A stretch of DNA of 57,201 nt from a virus: the IMG/VR virus record IMGVR_UViG_3300042864_002256, positions 1-57,201 of that record. One strand, given 5' to 3'. The position numbers were made by a program, and so were the translations under genes. Shown here one piece after another: positions 14,793 through 23,131 of this stretch (position 1 is the first letter of the stretch; every line of letters starts with the position of its first letter). The notes under the pieces were generated by a model, which worked only from the letters and a program-made list of their open reading frames with translations, was not told where the DNA came from and did not search any database.

Positions 14793-15579
14793 AATTTAAC
14801 ATTTCAATTTTTTCAATTGGTACAAAACTACTATCACTGATTAATTTATAATTTTTATGTGTACCATTTAACGTTATTACTAAATATTTTTTCTTAATCC
14901 AAATTTTATAAATATCACGATCTGAAAAATCCATAGCATAACCTTCTGCTTCTGATAATTTAGTTGTAACATAAATTCCATTTGGTACTTTATCATTCAA
15001 ATATAAATTTCTATCTTTTTTTGGACGAGCGGTATAAACAATAATAATTTTATCTTGTTCTTTTAAAAAATTTGGATTTTGTATTGCTTTTACTAAGTTA
15101 AAATATTCAAAAGAATTATCATCAAAATCTTCTTCATCTTCTAAAATATCATCAATTTCGTATGCATTTGTTTCTTCATTGTAAAATAACATAAAATCCA
15201 TTTTACCTAATATTACTTTAAATGAATTTATTGAATTGTAATCGACTTGTTTATATGGATATTTTCTGTTGTCAATAAAATAAGAAGGAACAATTTCAAC
15301 ATTTTTTATGTTTAAAATTTTAGTTAAATTATTAATATAATTTTTTGCTTTATCTAAATTTATTAAGGTTTCTTTACGAATTTCTTTTAATAAAGAATTG
15401 TAATATTTTTTATTTTCAACAAAATCTTTTTCGGTGTAAATTGTATTATCGCGCATTGGTAATCCAATCATTTGAAATCTTCGATCAAGAGTTTCTTGCA
15501 TGTCTGATTTAATATAATTAATGTATTGATTAACAATATTATTTTCTTTTAATCGTTGTTCTAGTTCAAATAAGCGCAT
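14791..15579 (-). CDS. ADP-ribosyltransferase-like protein
   Basis: 262 residues. The first 110 are helical. The C-terminal part has VYTARPKKDRNLYLNDKVPNGIYVTTKLSEAEGYAMDF, a pattern like the 'GxY.T..L..A..YA' segment of ART/PARP-fold proteins, where a ligand-binding strand is followed by a helix. The divergent neighbour carries the same kind of motif more clearly. Catalytic H-Y-E or R-S-E residues cannot be assigned confidently. Only 18 bases separate the two start codons. Phage ARTs modify host proteins or RNA; here that is inference. Confidence 0.45.
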   Translation of the reverse strand: MRLFELEQRLKENNIVNQYINYIKSDMQETLDRRFQMIGLPMRDNTIYTEKDFVENKKYYNSLLKEIRKETLINLDKAKNYINNLTKILNIKNVEIVPSYFIDNRKYPYKQVDYNSINSFKVILGKMDFMLFYNEETNAYEIDDILEDEEDFDDNSFEYFNLVKAIQNPNFLKEQDKIIIVYTARPKKDRNLYLNDKVPNGIYVTTKLSEAEGYAMDFSDRDIYKIWIKKKYLVITLNGTHKNYKLISDSSFVPIEKIEMLN

Positions 15580-15597
15580 AAAATATTTAAATAATTT

Positions 15598-16341
15598 ATG
15601 ACTTTACTTAACGAAACCTTACCAAATGATATTGTTAAATCAAAAATTTATTATCATGGAACCAGCAATTTAGATAATGCATTGAACATTATTAAAAATG
15701 GTATAAACCCACCAGAAATTGTTACAAATAAAAATATGGCACCGATTAAAGGTAAAATTTACATAACTGAAAATTTAAAATATGCAATTATATATGCATT
15801 AAATGGCGATTTTATTGGCTCTAAACATCTTCAAGTTGATTATAATGAAAATAAAAAAATTTTTGATCGAATAATTTCAGATAATCCATCTAATAAAAAT
15901 TATGGACAATTTGGTTTTGTTTTTATAATAAAAGGATCAGAATTATTAGATGTTACACCAGACGAAGATTCAATAGGCTGTTTATTATCTTTTTACTTAA
16001 ATGATCGTGGTTATAATAGTGACTTAATAAATTATGATTTAGTTAAAAATGACTATAATTTAAAATCTGAAATATTAAATTTAGCCAATAAACATATTTC
16101 ACCAAATACTTTAAAAAAAGTTAAAGATGGCGATTATAATTATTGGGCCAAAACAGGAAAAATACTTGTAAAAAGATTATCTGATAATGCAAAATTAAAA
16201 ATAATTAATGCAGAAGCACATATTGCACATGAAGGAACAGTACAACCTTTTAAAATGTTAAAAATAGATAAAACAAAAGTTGGATTTATTAATAAAGATT
16301 TATCTAATTTAAAAGATTATTCTACTGTTATTAATCTTTAA
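15598..16341 (+). CDS. ADP-ribosyltransferase-like protein
   Basis: 247 residues. KIYYHGTSNLDNALNIIKNG near residue 17 matches the H-G-T/S strand of PARP-like ART folds, and GKIYITENLKYAIIYAL the following Y-containing strand and helix. HEGTVQPFKMLKI near the C-terminus could bear the third catalytic position. The protein is separate from the divergent ART-like gene upstream and is followed 7 bases later by a GNAT gene. Target unknown. Alternative: a non-catalytic ART fold or an RNA 2'-phosphotransferase-like protein. Confidence 0.6.
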   Translation: MTLLNETLPNDIVKSKIYYHGTSNLDNALNIIKNGINPPEIVTNKNMAPIKGKIYITENLKYAIIYALNGDFIGSKHLQVDYNENKKIFDRIISDNPSNKNYGQFGFVFIIKGSELLDVTPDEDSIGCLLSFYLNDRGYNSDLINYDLVKNDYNLKSEILNLANKHISPNTLKKVKDGDYNYWAKTGKILVKRLSDNAKLKIINAEAHIAHEGTVQPFKMLKIDKTKVGFINKDLSNLKDYSTVINL

Positions 16342-16348
16342 ATATTTT

Positions 16349-16789
16349 ATGCTAAAAATTATTACACACGAACAAATACAACCACTTTGGCAAGAATTAT
16401 GGCCTAATACTGAAAACCATTTACGTAAAGTAAGTTCTTTAACTTCATTATTCGATTATGATTTAGAACAAAAAAAAGCCGAACCTGTTTTTTGGGGATA
16501 TTATCATGAAAAACAGTTAGTTGCAGGCAATAGCGGATTTACTGCAACTAATAATGGTTTTTGTTTTCGTGGCCTTTATGTAAAAGAAAATTTTAGAAAT
16601 AAAGGTATAGCCAAAAAAATATTAAATGAAATGTTGATTTATGCAAAACAAAATCATAAATTTGCTTGGACTTTACCTAGAATTACATCATTGCCAATTT
16701 ATGAAAAAGTTGGATTTGTACGAGTTTCAGAATTTACAAATAAAAATATGGATTTTGGTCCTAATTGTTTAGCTGTTAAGGTATTTTAA
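16349..16789 (+). CDS. GNAT-family N-acetyltransferase
   Basis: 146 residues. RGLYVKENFRNKGIAKKILNEML is the acetyl-CoA pyrophosphate-binding motif A (Q/RxxGxG/A variant) and the C-terminal LPIYEKVGFVRVSE is motif B (F/Y-x-x-x-GF). The substrate is unknown. The stop shares bases with the ATG of the next gene (TAATG), placing it in an operon with two SGNH-like proteins. Confidence 0.8.
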   Translation: MLKIITHEQIQPLWQELWPNTENHLRKVSSLTSLFDYDLEQKKAEPVFWGYYHEKQLVAGNSGFTATNNGFCFRGLYVKENFRNKGIAKKILNEMLIYAKQNHKFAWTLPRITSLPIYEKVGFVRVSEFTNKNMDFGPNCLAVKVF

Positions 16790-17517
16790 TGATTTTAGTA
16801 ACAAATGGTTGTAGTTTTACAGCCGGTCAAAGTTTATTTTGGGCTGAAAATAATTATAAACAATATGCTTTTGGACATACAATTAAAAAACAATTAAATT
16901 GTAATTTTGTTAATTTAGCAAAAAGTTCTGGAAGTAATGATCGAATTTTAAGAACTACTATGGATTGGTTACTTGAAAATAAAAACAAAGATTGTTTTGT
17001 TTTTATAGTTATCCCAACTTTTGATCGATTTGAATTAACATGGCATCAAGACGAAGAAATTGATTATTTAATAGAAAATACAAATGATTTACCTATTGAA
17101 TATTATCAAAAGAATTTATACATTTACCGTATGATGAATAATTTTAAAAAAAGAATTAATAAATTTTACAATAAAGAAAAAGTTAAAAAAATTTATAATT
17201 ATGTAGAAAATTATTATGAATATTCTCATGATTGGGTGTTTCAAATGAATCGTCAAATGAAACAATTTCTTTTATTAGAAAGTTACTTTAAACAAAATAA
17301 TATAAAATATGGTTTTGCTTGGGCTGTGGATTTTGAACCAACAAATTATCCTATTTTTAAAGAATTTGATCAAAGTAATTGGTTTGAACCGTTTTCTTGT
17401 ATGATGAATAATTTAAAACAAAAAGGATTTGAAGAAGATAATACAGGACATTTTTATCCTGAAGCTTATGAAAATTATGGAAATCAAATTGCAAAATGGA
17501 TAAAAGAAAAATATTAA
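16789..17517 (+). CDS. SGNH/DUF6071-like protein, copy 1
   Basis: 242 residues. TNGCSFTAGQS at the start resembles the GDS block of SGNH hydrolases, with Cys before the Ser. AKSSGSNDRILRTT has the block with the conserved Asn, and GHFYPEAYENYGNQIAKWI ends like the catalytic DxxH block (His in GH or H-x-x-x). Three paralogs exist in this window. They may be esterases acting on glycans or a phage-specific variant; catalytic function is inferred. Overlaps the next gene by 22 bases. Confidence 0.65.
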   Translation: MILVTNGCSFTAGQSLFWAENNYKQYAFGHTIKKQLNCNFVNLAKSSGSNDRILRTTMDWLLENKNKDCFVFIVIPTFDRFELTWHQDEEIDYLIENTNDLPIEYYQKNLYIYRMMNNFKKRINKFYNKEKVKKIYNYVENYYEYSHDWVFQMNRQMKQFLLLESYFKQNNIKYGFAWAVDFEPTNYPIFKEFDQSNWFEPFSCMMNNLKQKGFEEDNTGHFYPEAYENYGNQIAKWIKEKY

Positions 17518-18206
17518 TTTCAAATGGTTGTAGTTTTACCGCAGGTGATGAAATTTCATCCCCTAAAGGACCAATTCATACAATAGACAATAATAAATTT
17601 AATTATGCTAATAAAATTGCTGAACATTTTAATTGGCATCATATCCAATTGGCTGAAGGTGGATCAAGTAATGATAGAATTTCAAGGACTACTTTAGAAT
17701 ATTTAGAAACACAAAAAGATTATTTTGAAAATAATATTGTAGTATTAATAGGTTGGACCAGTATTTTTCGTAGTGAACTTTATTATAATAATTTTTATAA
17801 GAAAATAACTGCTAATAAACATCATAGATATAAAAATACAGAATTGGAGGATTGGTACAATAACTGGCAAACTTTTAATTGTGAAGAAATACAGGCAATG
17901 CAAAATAAATTAGATAATATCATTTTAATGAAAAATTATTTAGAAAATAATAAAATACCTTTTGTTTTTCATAATACAATTGATGGGTTAAATCCAATAA
18001 AAACAAAATATTACAGCCAAGATAATTTATTAAATTTACGATTGCAAAATATAGAAAAATTAAAAAACTTCTTCTTGTCAAAACAATCTTTTCGTGATTT
18101 GATGAAAATCTACAATTGGAAAAACTCAGGGCAACATCCTGATAAAAACGCACATGAAAATTACGCAAAATTAATGATCGATTTTATTAATACCTTGGAC
18201 TTTTGA
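17496..18206 (+). CDS. SGNH/DUF6071-like protein, copy 2
   Basis: 236 residues, ISNGCSFTAGDEIS at residues 8-21, AEGGSSNDRISRTTLEYL, a LIGWTSIFRSELYYNN segment and SGQHPDKNAHENYAKLMIDFI at the end. The start lies in the end of copy 1 and reads out of frame with it, so the pair looks like a tandem duplication. Ends with TGA; a terminator follows. Confidence 0.65.
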   Translation: MDKRKILISNGCSFTAGDEISSPKGPIHTIDNNKFNYANKIAEHFNWHHIQLAEGGSSNDRISRTTLEYLETQKDYFENNIVVLIGWTSIFRSELYYNNFYKKITANKHHRYKNTELEDWYNNWQTFNCEEIQAMQNKLDNIILMKNYLENNKIPFVFHNTIDGLNPIKTKYYSQDNLLNLRLQNIEKLKNFFLSKQSFRDLMKIYNWKNSGQHPDKNAHENYAKLMIDFINTLDF

Positions 18207-18251
18207 TTTCTTCGGGATGGGTCAAAAGCATAGAATTTATCCGAGAGTTGA

Positions 18252-18277
18252 AGGCAGTTTTCTATGGCTGCCTTTTT
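18252..18277 (+). terminator. Terminator after the GNAT/SGNH operon
   Basis: AGGCAG / CTGCCT stem with a 10-base loop and a T5 run, directly before the promoter of the next gene. Different in sequence from the GGGAGAAT family. Confidence 0.75.
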
Positions 18278-18280
18278 CTG

Positions 18281-18308
18281 TTGACAATCGGAAAATTTTT
18301 GATATATT
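18281..18308 (+). promoter_or_regulatory. Sigma70-type promoter
   Basis: TTGACA, 16-base spacer with GAAAATTTTT, TATATT; drives the 103-residue gene at 18335. Confidence 0.75.
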
Positions 18309-18334
18309 AAATTCTTCATAACAGGAGAATAATT

Positions 18335-18646
18335 ATGATTGAATATAAAGAATTATCAAAATATGATATTGAAAATCTTAATGAAATTTTTGAAGATTTT
18401 GATCAATCATTGGTTAAAAATGTTATCTATTTTGATGGCTGGTGCGGATATGATGATAGCGCAGGTGTTTTTATCTTCCAAGGAATTGATGATAGTATTC
18501 AAATGGCATCTTATTCGACTAGCTGCATGTCAAGCGATAATACCAATTATTTTGCTCTGGATGAAATTACCGTTGAACAAGCAATAGACATTATTACTGA
18601 AATGAATGAAAGTATCAAAAATAATGATCGTTCAATGGATTATTAA
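18335..18646 (+). CDS. Unknown acidic 103-residue protein
   Basis: Acidic (many Asp/Glu), MIEYKELSKYDIENLNEIF, then VIYFDGWCGYDDSAGVFIFQG and an ATSC-like SYSTSCMSSDN stretch. AACAGGAG precedes the ATG. Single-gene unit with its own promoter. A small acidic early protein could mimic DNA or bind host proteins, but no motif proves that. Confidence 0.7.
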   Translation: MIEYKELSKYDIENLNEIFEDFDQSLVKNVIYFDGWCGYDDSAGVFIFQGIDDSIQMASYSTSCMSSDNTNYFALDEITVEQAIDIITEMNESIKNNDRSMDY

Positions 18647-18656
18647 AAATATTCTG

Positions 18657-18685
18657 TTGACAAATAAAAAATTTTTTGATATTAT
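18657..18685 (+). promoter_or_regulatory. Sigma70-type promoter
   Basis: TTGACA, 17 bases, TATTAT ahead of the RNA ligase gene; followed by CAACAAGGAGAG. Confidence 0.85.
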
Positions 18686-18713
18686 CAATTTATAAATCAA
18701 CAAGGAGAGAATT

Positions 18714-19835
18714 ATGGCAACTTTTGAAGTTTTGGCAAAGCGTATTTTAGAAATTGTATCAATTGAAAATGCAGATGCAATTGAACTTGCACGTATTGAT
18801 GGATTTTATTCTGTTGTACGTAAAAACCAATTTTCTGTTGGGCAAATTGTTCTTTATCTTCCTGAACAAGCAGTTGTACCTGAAAATATCCTACAAGCAA
18901 TCAATCTTTGGGATTATGAAAAAGGCAAGGGCAAACTTACTGCTGCTTCTGGTGCTGTAATTAAAGCAATTAAATTGCGTGGTCAATTGTCACAAGGAAT
19001 TGTTGTTGACGAAGAAGTGCTTCAAACAATTTTAAATGATAAAACGTTTAATCTTGTTGAAAATCAAGATTATCAAGAAACTTTTAATATCACTAAACAT
19101 GTTGTTCCTATTCCTGAACACATGGCAGGTGAAGTTTTTAATCTTGGTCTTAAAATCGACTTTGATCTTGAAAATATTCAAAAATATCCTGATGTTTTGT
19201 TATGCAACGAAGACATAGTAGTTGCAGAGAAGTTGCATGGGTCGTGCTTTTCTATCTTTGATTTAGGTAAAAACGTTCATTCTGAAACCTTTGTTGATGG
19301 GAGGATTGCTCTTGCTTCAAAGGGATTGGGTTCACAAGGATTATTTTTCAAGAATAATGAAAACAATCAAAAGAATACCTATGTTCGTATGTTTAATAAA
19401 ATCCAAGAAGGAATGCTTTTAGCTCTTGATAATTGGCGCAATAAAGAAAACCTTTCTGACAATGCTGTTATTGAAGTTTATGGTGAAGTTTTTGGTTGTA
19501 CCCAAGATTTAACGTATGGACTTAAAGAAAACGAGTATCGTCTTTTTGCTGTTAAATCAAATGGGCGTTGGTTGACTGATCAAGAAATTGATGAATTTGT
19601 TCTTGGTTCCCAAGGGAAAATTCTTCGGGTTCCTGTATTGTTTCGTGGTAAAATGAAAGATGCTGATATTCTTAGTTTGCGTACAGGTAATACCGTTTTT
19701 CCTGTAAAACAAATTCGTGAAGGTTGCGTTATCTATACCCAAAATATGCGCTATGATGCAAAACTTGGTGTTATCATGCTAAAGGCAATCAATCCAGATT
19801 ACCTTACAAGGAAAAATGGAACAGAGTTTAATTAA
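18714..19835 (+). CDS. RNA ligase, Rnl5/DraRnl-like
   Basis: 373 residues. An N-terminal OB-like domain (about 1-120) precedes the nucleotidyltransferase core: motif I AEKLHGS with the lysine to be adenylated at about 173, motif III around NAVIEVYGEVFG, motif IV REGCVIYT and motif V GVIMLKAIN. The arrangement and KLHG motif match Deinococcus RnlA/DRB0094-type (Rnl5) ligases, which seal RNA 3'-OH/5'-P ends. Own promoter and terminator; codon use is slightly richer in GC than flanks. With the Rnl1-like gene at 46356 it suggests two RNA repair activities. Confidence 0.8.
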   Translation: MATFEVLAKRILEIVSIENADAIELARIDGFYSVVRKNQFSVGQIVLYLPEQAVVPENILQAINLWDYEKGKGKLTAASGAVIKAIKLRGQLSQGIVVDEEVLQTILNDKTFNLVENQDYQETFNITKHVVPIPEHMAGEVFNLGLKIDFDLENIQKYPDVLLCNEDIVVAEKLHGSCFSIFDLGKNVHSETFVDGRIALASKGLGSQGLFFKNNENNQKNTYVRMFNKIQEGMLLALDNWRNKENLSDNAVIEVYGEVFGCTQDLTYGLKENEYRLFAVKSNGRWLTDQEIDEFVLGSQGKILRVPVLFRGKMKDADILSLRTGNTVFPVKQIREGCVIYTQNMRYDAKLGVIMLKAINPDYLTRKNGTEFN

Positions 19836-19862
19836 AAGAGGGAAATTTCCCTCTTTTCTTTT
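19834..19862 (+). terminator. Terminator after RNA ligase
   Basis: AAAAGAGGGAAATTTCCCTCTTTTCTTTT; palindromic stem with T-rich tail. Confidence 0.85.
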
Positions 19863-19874
19863 AAGGATTATAAA

Positions 19875-20214
19875 ATGAAAATTAAATTTTTTGAAAAATG
19901 GCAACAAGGCCGTCAAGGAACCTTTGATGGTAATAATTATTTTAAAAAATTATTACTTGAAATTGACAATAAATTTTTAGGATTTGATGTTTATATTTTA
20001 AAATATCCAAATAAATTTTATTTAAAACCACATAAAGATGTTGTAAAAAATAAAAAGCATTATAGATTAAATATTGAATTTTTTGGTAAAGGAAAATTCA
20101 TTTGTGAAAAAACTATTTTTTCTTTTTGGAGAATTTATCTTTTTCGCCCTGATATTAACGTTCATTGTAGAAAAAGGACCAAGATATGTTTTATCTTTTG
20201 GTTTAGCATTATGA
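19875..20214 (+). pseudogene. Frameshifted 2OG-Fe(II) oxygenase-like gene
   Basis: The frame from ATG 19875 shows FYLKPHKDVVKN (HxD, near residue 53) and LFRPDINVH (distal His near 98), as in small phage 2OG-Fe(II) dioxygenases. After NVH the frame becomes CRKRTKICFIF, while the +1 frame reads VEKGPRYVLSFGLAL and stops at 20212-20214, overlapping the next ATG in ATGA as many pairs here do. So one extra base lies near 20165-20175. As it stands the first frame continues into the family gene and would give a 222-residue fusion. Likely a mutation; no slippery site seen. Confidence 0.55.
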
Positions 20215-20543
20215 GTTATATTTATTTTATTGATGGTGAAAAATTCACAACCGATGATTTTCAAATTATTCCTTTAATAAAAGTCTCTTCACCTGATGAA
20301 AATACACCAGCAATCTACGACAGTTTACGGAATAATAAAACTTGGGTCATAAAAGGATTTAAACGCCATCGCTTAACTGGTCCTGCAATTACTTGGGGCA
20401 ACAATACAAGATTATTTTTCTTAAATGATAAAGTTTATGAAAATATTCATTCTTGGTTAAAAGATCATCCAAATCCAGATTTATACTTTGACGCAATTGG
20501 TTTAAATGAAACAGAACGGGTTTTGTGGTTTTTACAAAATTAG
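20211..20543 (+). CDS. 110-residue repeat family protein, tail type A
   Basis: 110 residues: YIYFIDGEKFTTDD, VSSPDENTPA, HRLTGPAITWGN, FFLNDKVYENI, DHPNPDLYFDAIGLNETERVLWFLQN-type end. In frame with, and normally separated from, the broken oxygenase gene upstream, so it could be made alone or as a C-terminal fusion. First family gene of cassette copy 3. Confidence 0.8.
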   Translation: MSYIYFIDGEKFTTDDFQIIPLIKVSSPDENTPAIYDSLRNNKTWVIKGFKRHRLTGPAITWGNNTRLFFLNDKVYENIHSWLKDHPNPDLYFDAIGLNETERVLWFLQN

Positions 20544-20660
20544 TTTTAAAGCGATTTAAAACACATTAAACAATTTAATTACTCTAAGTGCCCAAATCAA
20601 GTTAAAACCTCTAAAACATGCCTCTAAATCCATTTAAACACCTATTTGAAAGAAAGATAA
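20544..20660 (+). repeat. Spacer repeat 1, copy 3
   Basis: Starts AGTTTTAAAGCGATTTAAAA like copy 1 and ends ACACCTATTTGAAAGAAAG; the middle has CCTCTAAAACATGCCTCTAA as in copy 2. It thus links the other two copies. Confidence 0.65.
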
Positions 20661-20978
20661 ATGAAATATATTTATTATATTGATGGAGGAAAATTTACAA
20701 CTGATAACAATGATACTACTCCTTGGTAAGATATTTCTTCACCTGATGAAAATACACCTTCTATTGAAGATTTAAAGTCAGAATATCAGAATATAATCTT
20801 TGGTGTGAAAAAGGCGATATTGCTCATCGATTAACAAGACCAGCTAGAATTTCTCCTAGTGGAAGAGAATATTTTTACTTAAATGATAAAATATTATGAA
20901 AACAGCCCCGATTGGCTAAATGAACACCCAAATCAAGATAATACCTTTCATGTTGAAATGTTGTTAAAATACACATAA
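20661..20978 (+). pseudogene. Broken 110-residue family gene, tail type B
   Basis: Begins MKYIYYIDGGKFTTDN and stops at codon 23 (TAA after TPW). The remaining blocks follow in shifting frames: DISSPDENTPSIEDL, HRLTRPARISPSG, YFYLNDKI and HPNQDNTFHVEMLLKYT. Several small insertions and one nonsense codon show long-standing decay. Position matches the type B pseudogene of cassette copy 1. Confidence 0.85.
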
Positions 20979-21150
20979 AACATTTTAATTTCCTCTTCTT
21001 TAATAAATTTTCTATTCACGAAGAGCCGCAGAAAACAAGGAAATATTGAGAGTGTTCCTACAACTGCAACTTAACAAAAATTAAATTTAAAAAACTACTT
21101 GCCAAAGACCGAAAAATTTTCTATATTGGGTTCTCAAAACGGAAACAAGG
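20979..21150 (+). repeat. Spacer repeat 2 (promoter-bearing), copy 3
   Basis: Third copy of the 4891-5075 block: TAATAAATTTTCTATTCACG, CTACAACTGCAACTTAACAA, AAATTAAATTTAAAAAA and a promoter. Again no gene follows directly. Confidence 0.75.
21099..21127 (+). promoter_or_regulatory. Sigma70-type promoter without a gene
   Basis: TTGCCA, 17 bases with GAAAAATTTTC, TATATT. One mismatch in the -35 box relative to the other copies. Confidence 0.65.
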
Positions 21151-21214
21151 AGACCGCAACTACCATACTATTAACAATTAATGTTATAAAAATGTTCATG
21201 ATTGGATGAAAGTT
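21150..21214 (+). pseudogene. Family gene remnant (or small RNA)
   Basis: Contains ATTAACAATTAATGTTATAA and AATGTTCATGATTGGATGAA, aligning to the remnant at 14689-14760 and to the YENVHDWLKD block of the family. There is no ATG after the ribosome-binding-like AAGGAGACC. Lies between promoter and terminator. Confidence 0.5.
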
Positions 21215-21242
21215 CAAAGGGGAGAATTAATTCTCCCTTTTT
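21215..21242. terminator. Bidirectional terminator
   Basis: AAAGGGGAGAATTAATTCTCCCTTTTT; one of the recurrent near-identical terminators, between the short + unit and the minus-strand terminase-like gene. Confidence 0.85.
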
Positions 21243-22059
21243 ATTCAATAAATTCATTTTCCATTTCTTGTTTAAATTTATCACCTAAAATTATTTTGTA
21301 TTGATTAATCCAATCTTCATCTCTATTCATAACTTTATAACTTAATTTTAATTTCTTAATTAAAATATCATTATTATTAAACATATTATAAAAAACACCT
21401 TCTTTTTTATTTGGGATACTTGATAAAATTAATTTCATATTTGATAATTCAGGTGAAATTATTCGCATAAATTCTTCAAATATATTGTGTGAAACAAAAG
21501 CTGCATTATCAATCCAAATTAAATTTACGGAAAGCCCTTTTATATTTTGTGGTGTTGCGACAGTAGATATAATAGAAGAGTTATTTTTAAATATAATTTT
21601 ATTTTTGCTATATTCTTTTACATGTTTAAACATTTCATTTACGTCTATTGTACTTTCAATACTATCTTTAATAATATCTATAATATTAATTGCGTCTGCA
21701 AATTTATGTGATCCAATAAAAACTTTAAAATTATCTTTATTCAAACATTGTTGTAATATATAAGAAGCAATAGTTGTGGTTACACCAATTTGACGTGCAT
21801 GATTAATAACTGTAATTTTATTATTATCAATAGCACTAATTATATCAATTTGATGTTCGTATAAATTAAAAGGATAAGATTTTGTTTGTTTTATTAATTT
21901 GAAATTTTTTTCTATAAAATCTATAGTATTTGTTTTTTCTGTTTTTTGTTTTATATTATAAACATAATTTACAAAACTATCAGCGGTTTTAAATAAATCA
22001 TTGGTTTCAATGGTAGCAGCTAATTTTAAACATTCTAAACGTATTTGTTCGTAATTCAT
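21241..22059 (-). CDS. Truncated, degenerate terminase large subunit-like ATPase
   Basis: 272 residues resembling the ATPase half of T4 gp17-type terminases: YPFNLYEHQIDIISAI, then HARQIGVTTT (88-97) where active enzymes have xRQxGKTT, LIWIDNAAFV (180-189) at the Walker B/acidic position, and KLILSSIPN for motif III. The Walker A Lys is Val and the Walker B pair is D-N, so ATP hydrolysis looks impaired. The nuclease domain is absent (full proteins have about 550-600 residues). It may be a regulatory paralog or a decaying duplicate; the frame is intact. Confidence 0.6.
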   Translation of the reverse strand: MNYEQIRLECLKLAATIETNDLFKTADSFVNYVYNIKQKTEKTNTIDFIEKNFKLIKQTKSYPFNLYEHQIDIISAIDNNKITVINHARQIGVTTTIASYILQQCLNKDNFKVFIGSHKFADAINIIDIIKDSIESTIDVNEMFKHVKEYSKNKIIFKNNSSIISTVATPQNIKGLSVNLIWIDNAAFVSHNIFEEFMRIISPELSNMKLILSSIPNKKEGVFYNMFNNNDILIKKLKLSYKVMNRDEDWINQYKIILGDKFKQEMENEFIE

Positions 22060-22204
22060 TTTTTATTTCTCCATAAAATTATCAAAACAATTTCTGTTTG
22101 ATAAAAAATCCATCAATTTCTGTGGATTTATATATTTATATTTTCCTTAAATTTATTGAACCAATAATTCCAATAAAGTAAGATTAATTATCAAGGAGTT
22201 TATT

Positions 22205-23131
22205 ATGGAATTATGGACAGAAAAATATCGCCCTAAATCAATCAAAGATTATGTTTGGCGTGATCAACAAATGAAAAATTCAGTTGAACAATGGTTACAA
22301 CAAAAAAATATTCCAAATATTTTATTAGTTGGGAGACCAGGAACCGGAAAATCAACATTAGCTAAAATTTTAATTAATGAATTAAATGTTCATGAAAGCG
22401 ATGTTCTTTGGCTTAATGCTTCAAGAGAACGGAACGCAGATGCGGTTCAAGAAAAAATTATTGGTTTTTGTGAAACATATTCGTTGGGTGATTCTAATTT
22501 TAAAATTGTTGTATTAGATGAATTTGATAATATGAGTCAATTAGCTTATAATATTTTGCGAGGCGAAATTGATCGTTTTTCCGATTCAGTAAGATTTATT
22601 TGTACTGCAAATTATATTAATAAAATTTCTCCACCAATTTTAAGCCGTTTACAAGTTTTAGAATTTAGTACATTAGATCAAGAACAATTTTTAAATAAAA
22701 TTGTTACAGTTTTAACCGATGAAAAAATAAAATTTACCGATGACAATTTATTAAAACTTTACACTCGTGTTTATCCAGATGCAAGAAAAGCATTGCAAGA
22801 ATTGCAACAATACTCAATTAATGGCGAATTAGTTGAACCAGTTGATAGTAGTCAAAACACAGATGATTATTTGAAAAAAACTGCCGAATTGTTTAAAATG
22901 GGCAAAGCCGTTGAAGCAAGAAAATATTTGGTTGCAAATGCTAAAACAGATAATTATGAAGAAATTTTTCGTTGGATGTATGAAAATTTAAACATTTGGG
23001 GAGATAATGATAGTGATCAAAATACAGCTTTGATTTATATACGTGATGGTTATGTAAAACATCATCAAGTGGCAGATGTTGAAATTAATTTAGCTGCAAC
23101 TTTTGCACAATTAACTGGTATTAGAAAATGA
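22205..23131 (+). CDS. Sliding clamp loader ATPase, T4 gp44-like
   Basis: 308 residues. LWTEKYRPKSIKDYV at the start is the RFC/gp44 box. GRPGTGKST (43-51) is Walker A, VVLDEFD (102-108) Walker B, followed by FICTANY (sensor 1) and SPPILSRLQV (SRC-like arginine finger). The protein opens the sliding clamp for the phage polymerase. ATCAAGGAGTTT is the ribosome binding site. The small subunit gp62 was not recognised nearby. The stop overlaps the next family gene start. Confidence 0.9.
   Translation: MELWTEKYRPKSIKDYVWRDQQMKNSVEQWLQQKNIPNILLVGRPGTGKSTLAKILINELNVHESDVLWLNASRERNADAVQEKIIGFCETYSLGDSNFKIVVLDEFDNMSQLAYNILRGEIDRFSDSVRFICTANYINKISPPILSRLQVLEFSTLDQEQFLNKIVTVLTDEKIKFTDDNLLKLYTRVYPDARKALQELQQYSINGELVEPVDSSQNTDDYLKKTAELFKMGKAVEARKYLVANAKTDNYEEIFRWMYENLNIWGDNDSDQNTALIYIRDGYVKHHQVADVEINLAATFAQLTGIRK

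Noticed and set aside
4463-21150. CRISPR array or insertion sequence at the repeated spacers
   Set aside because: The repeats are long, few and lie in duplicated cassettes; there are no regular repeat-spacer units, transposase genes or terminal inverted repeats.
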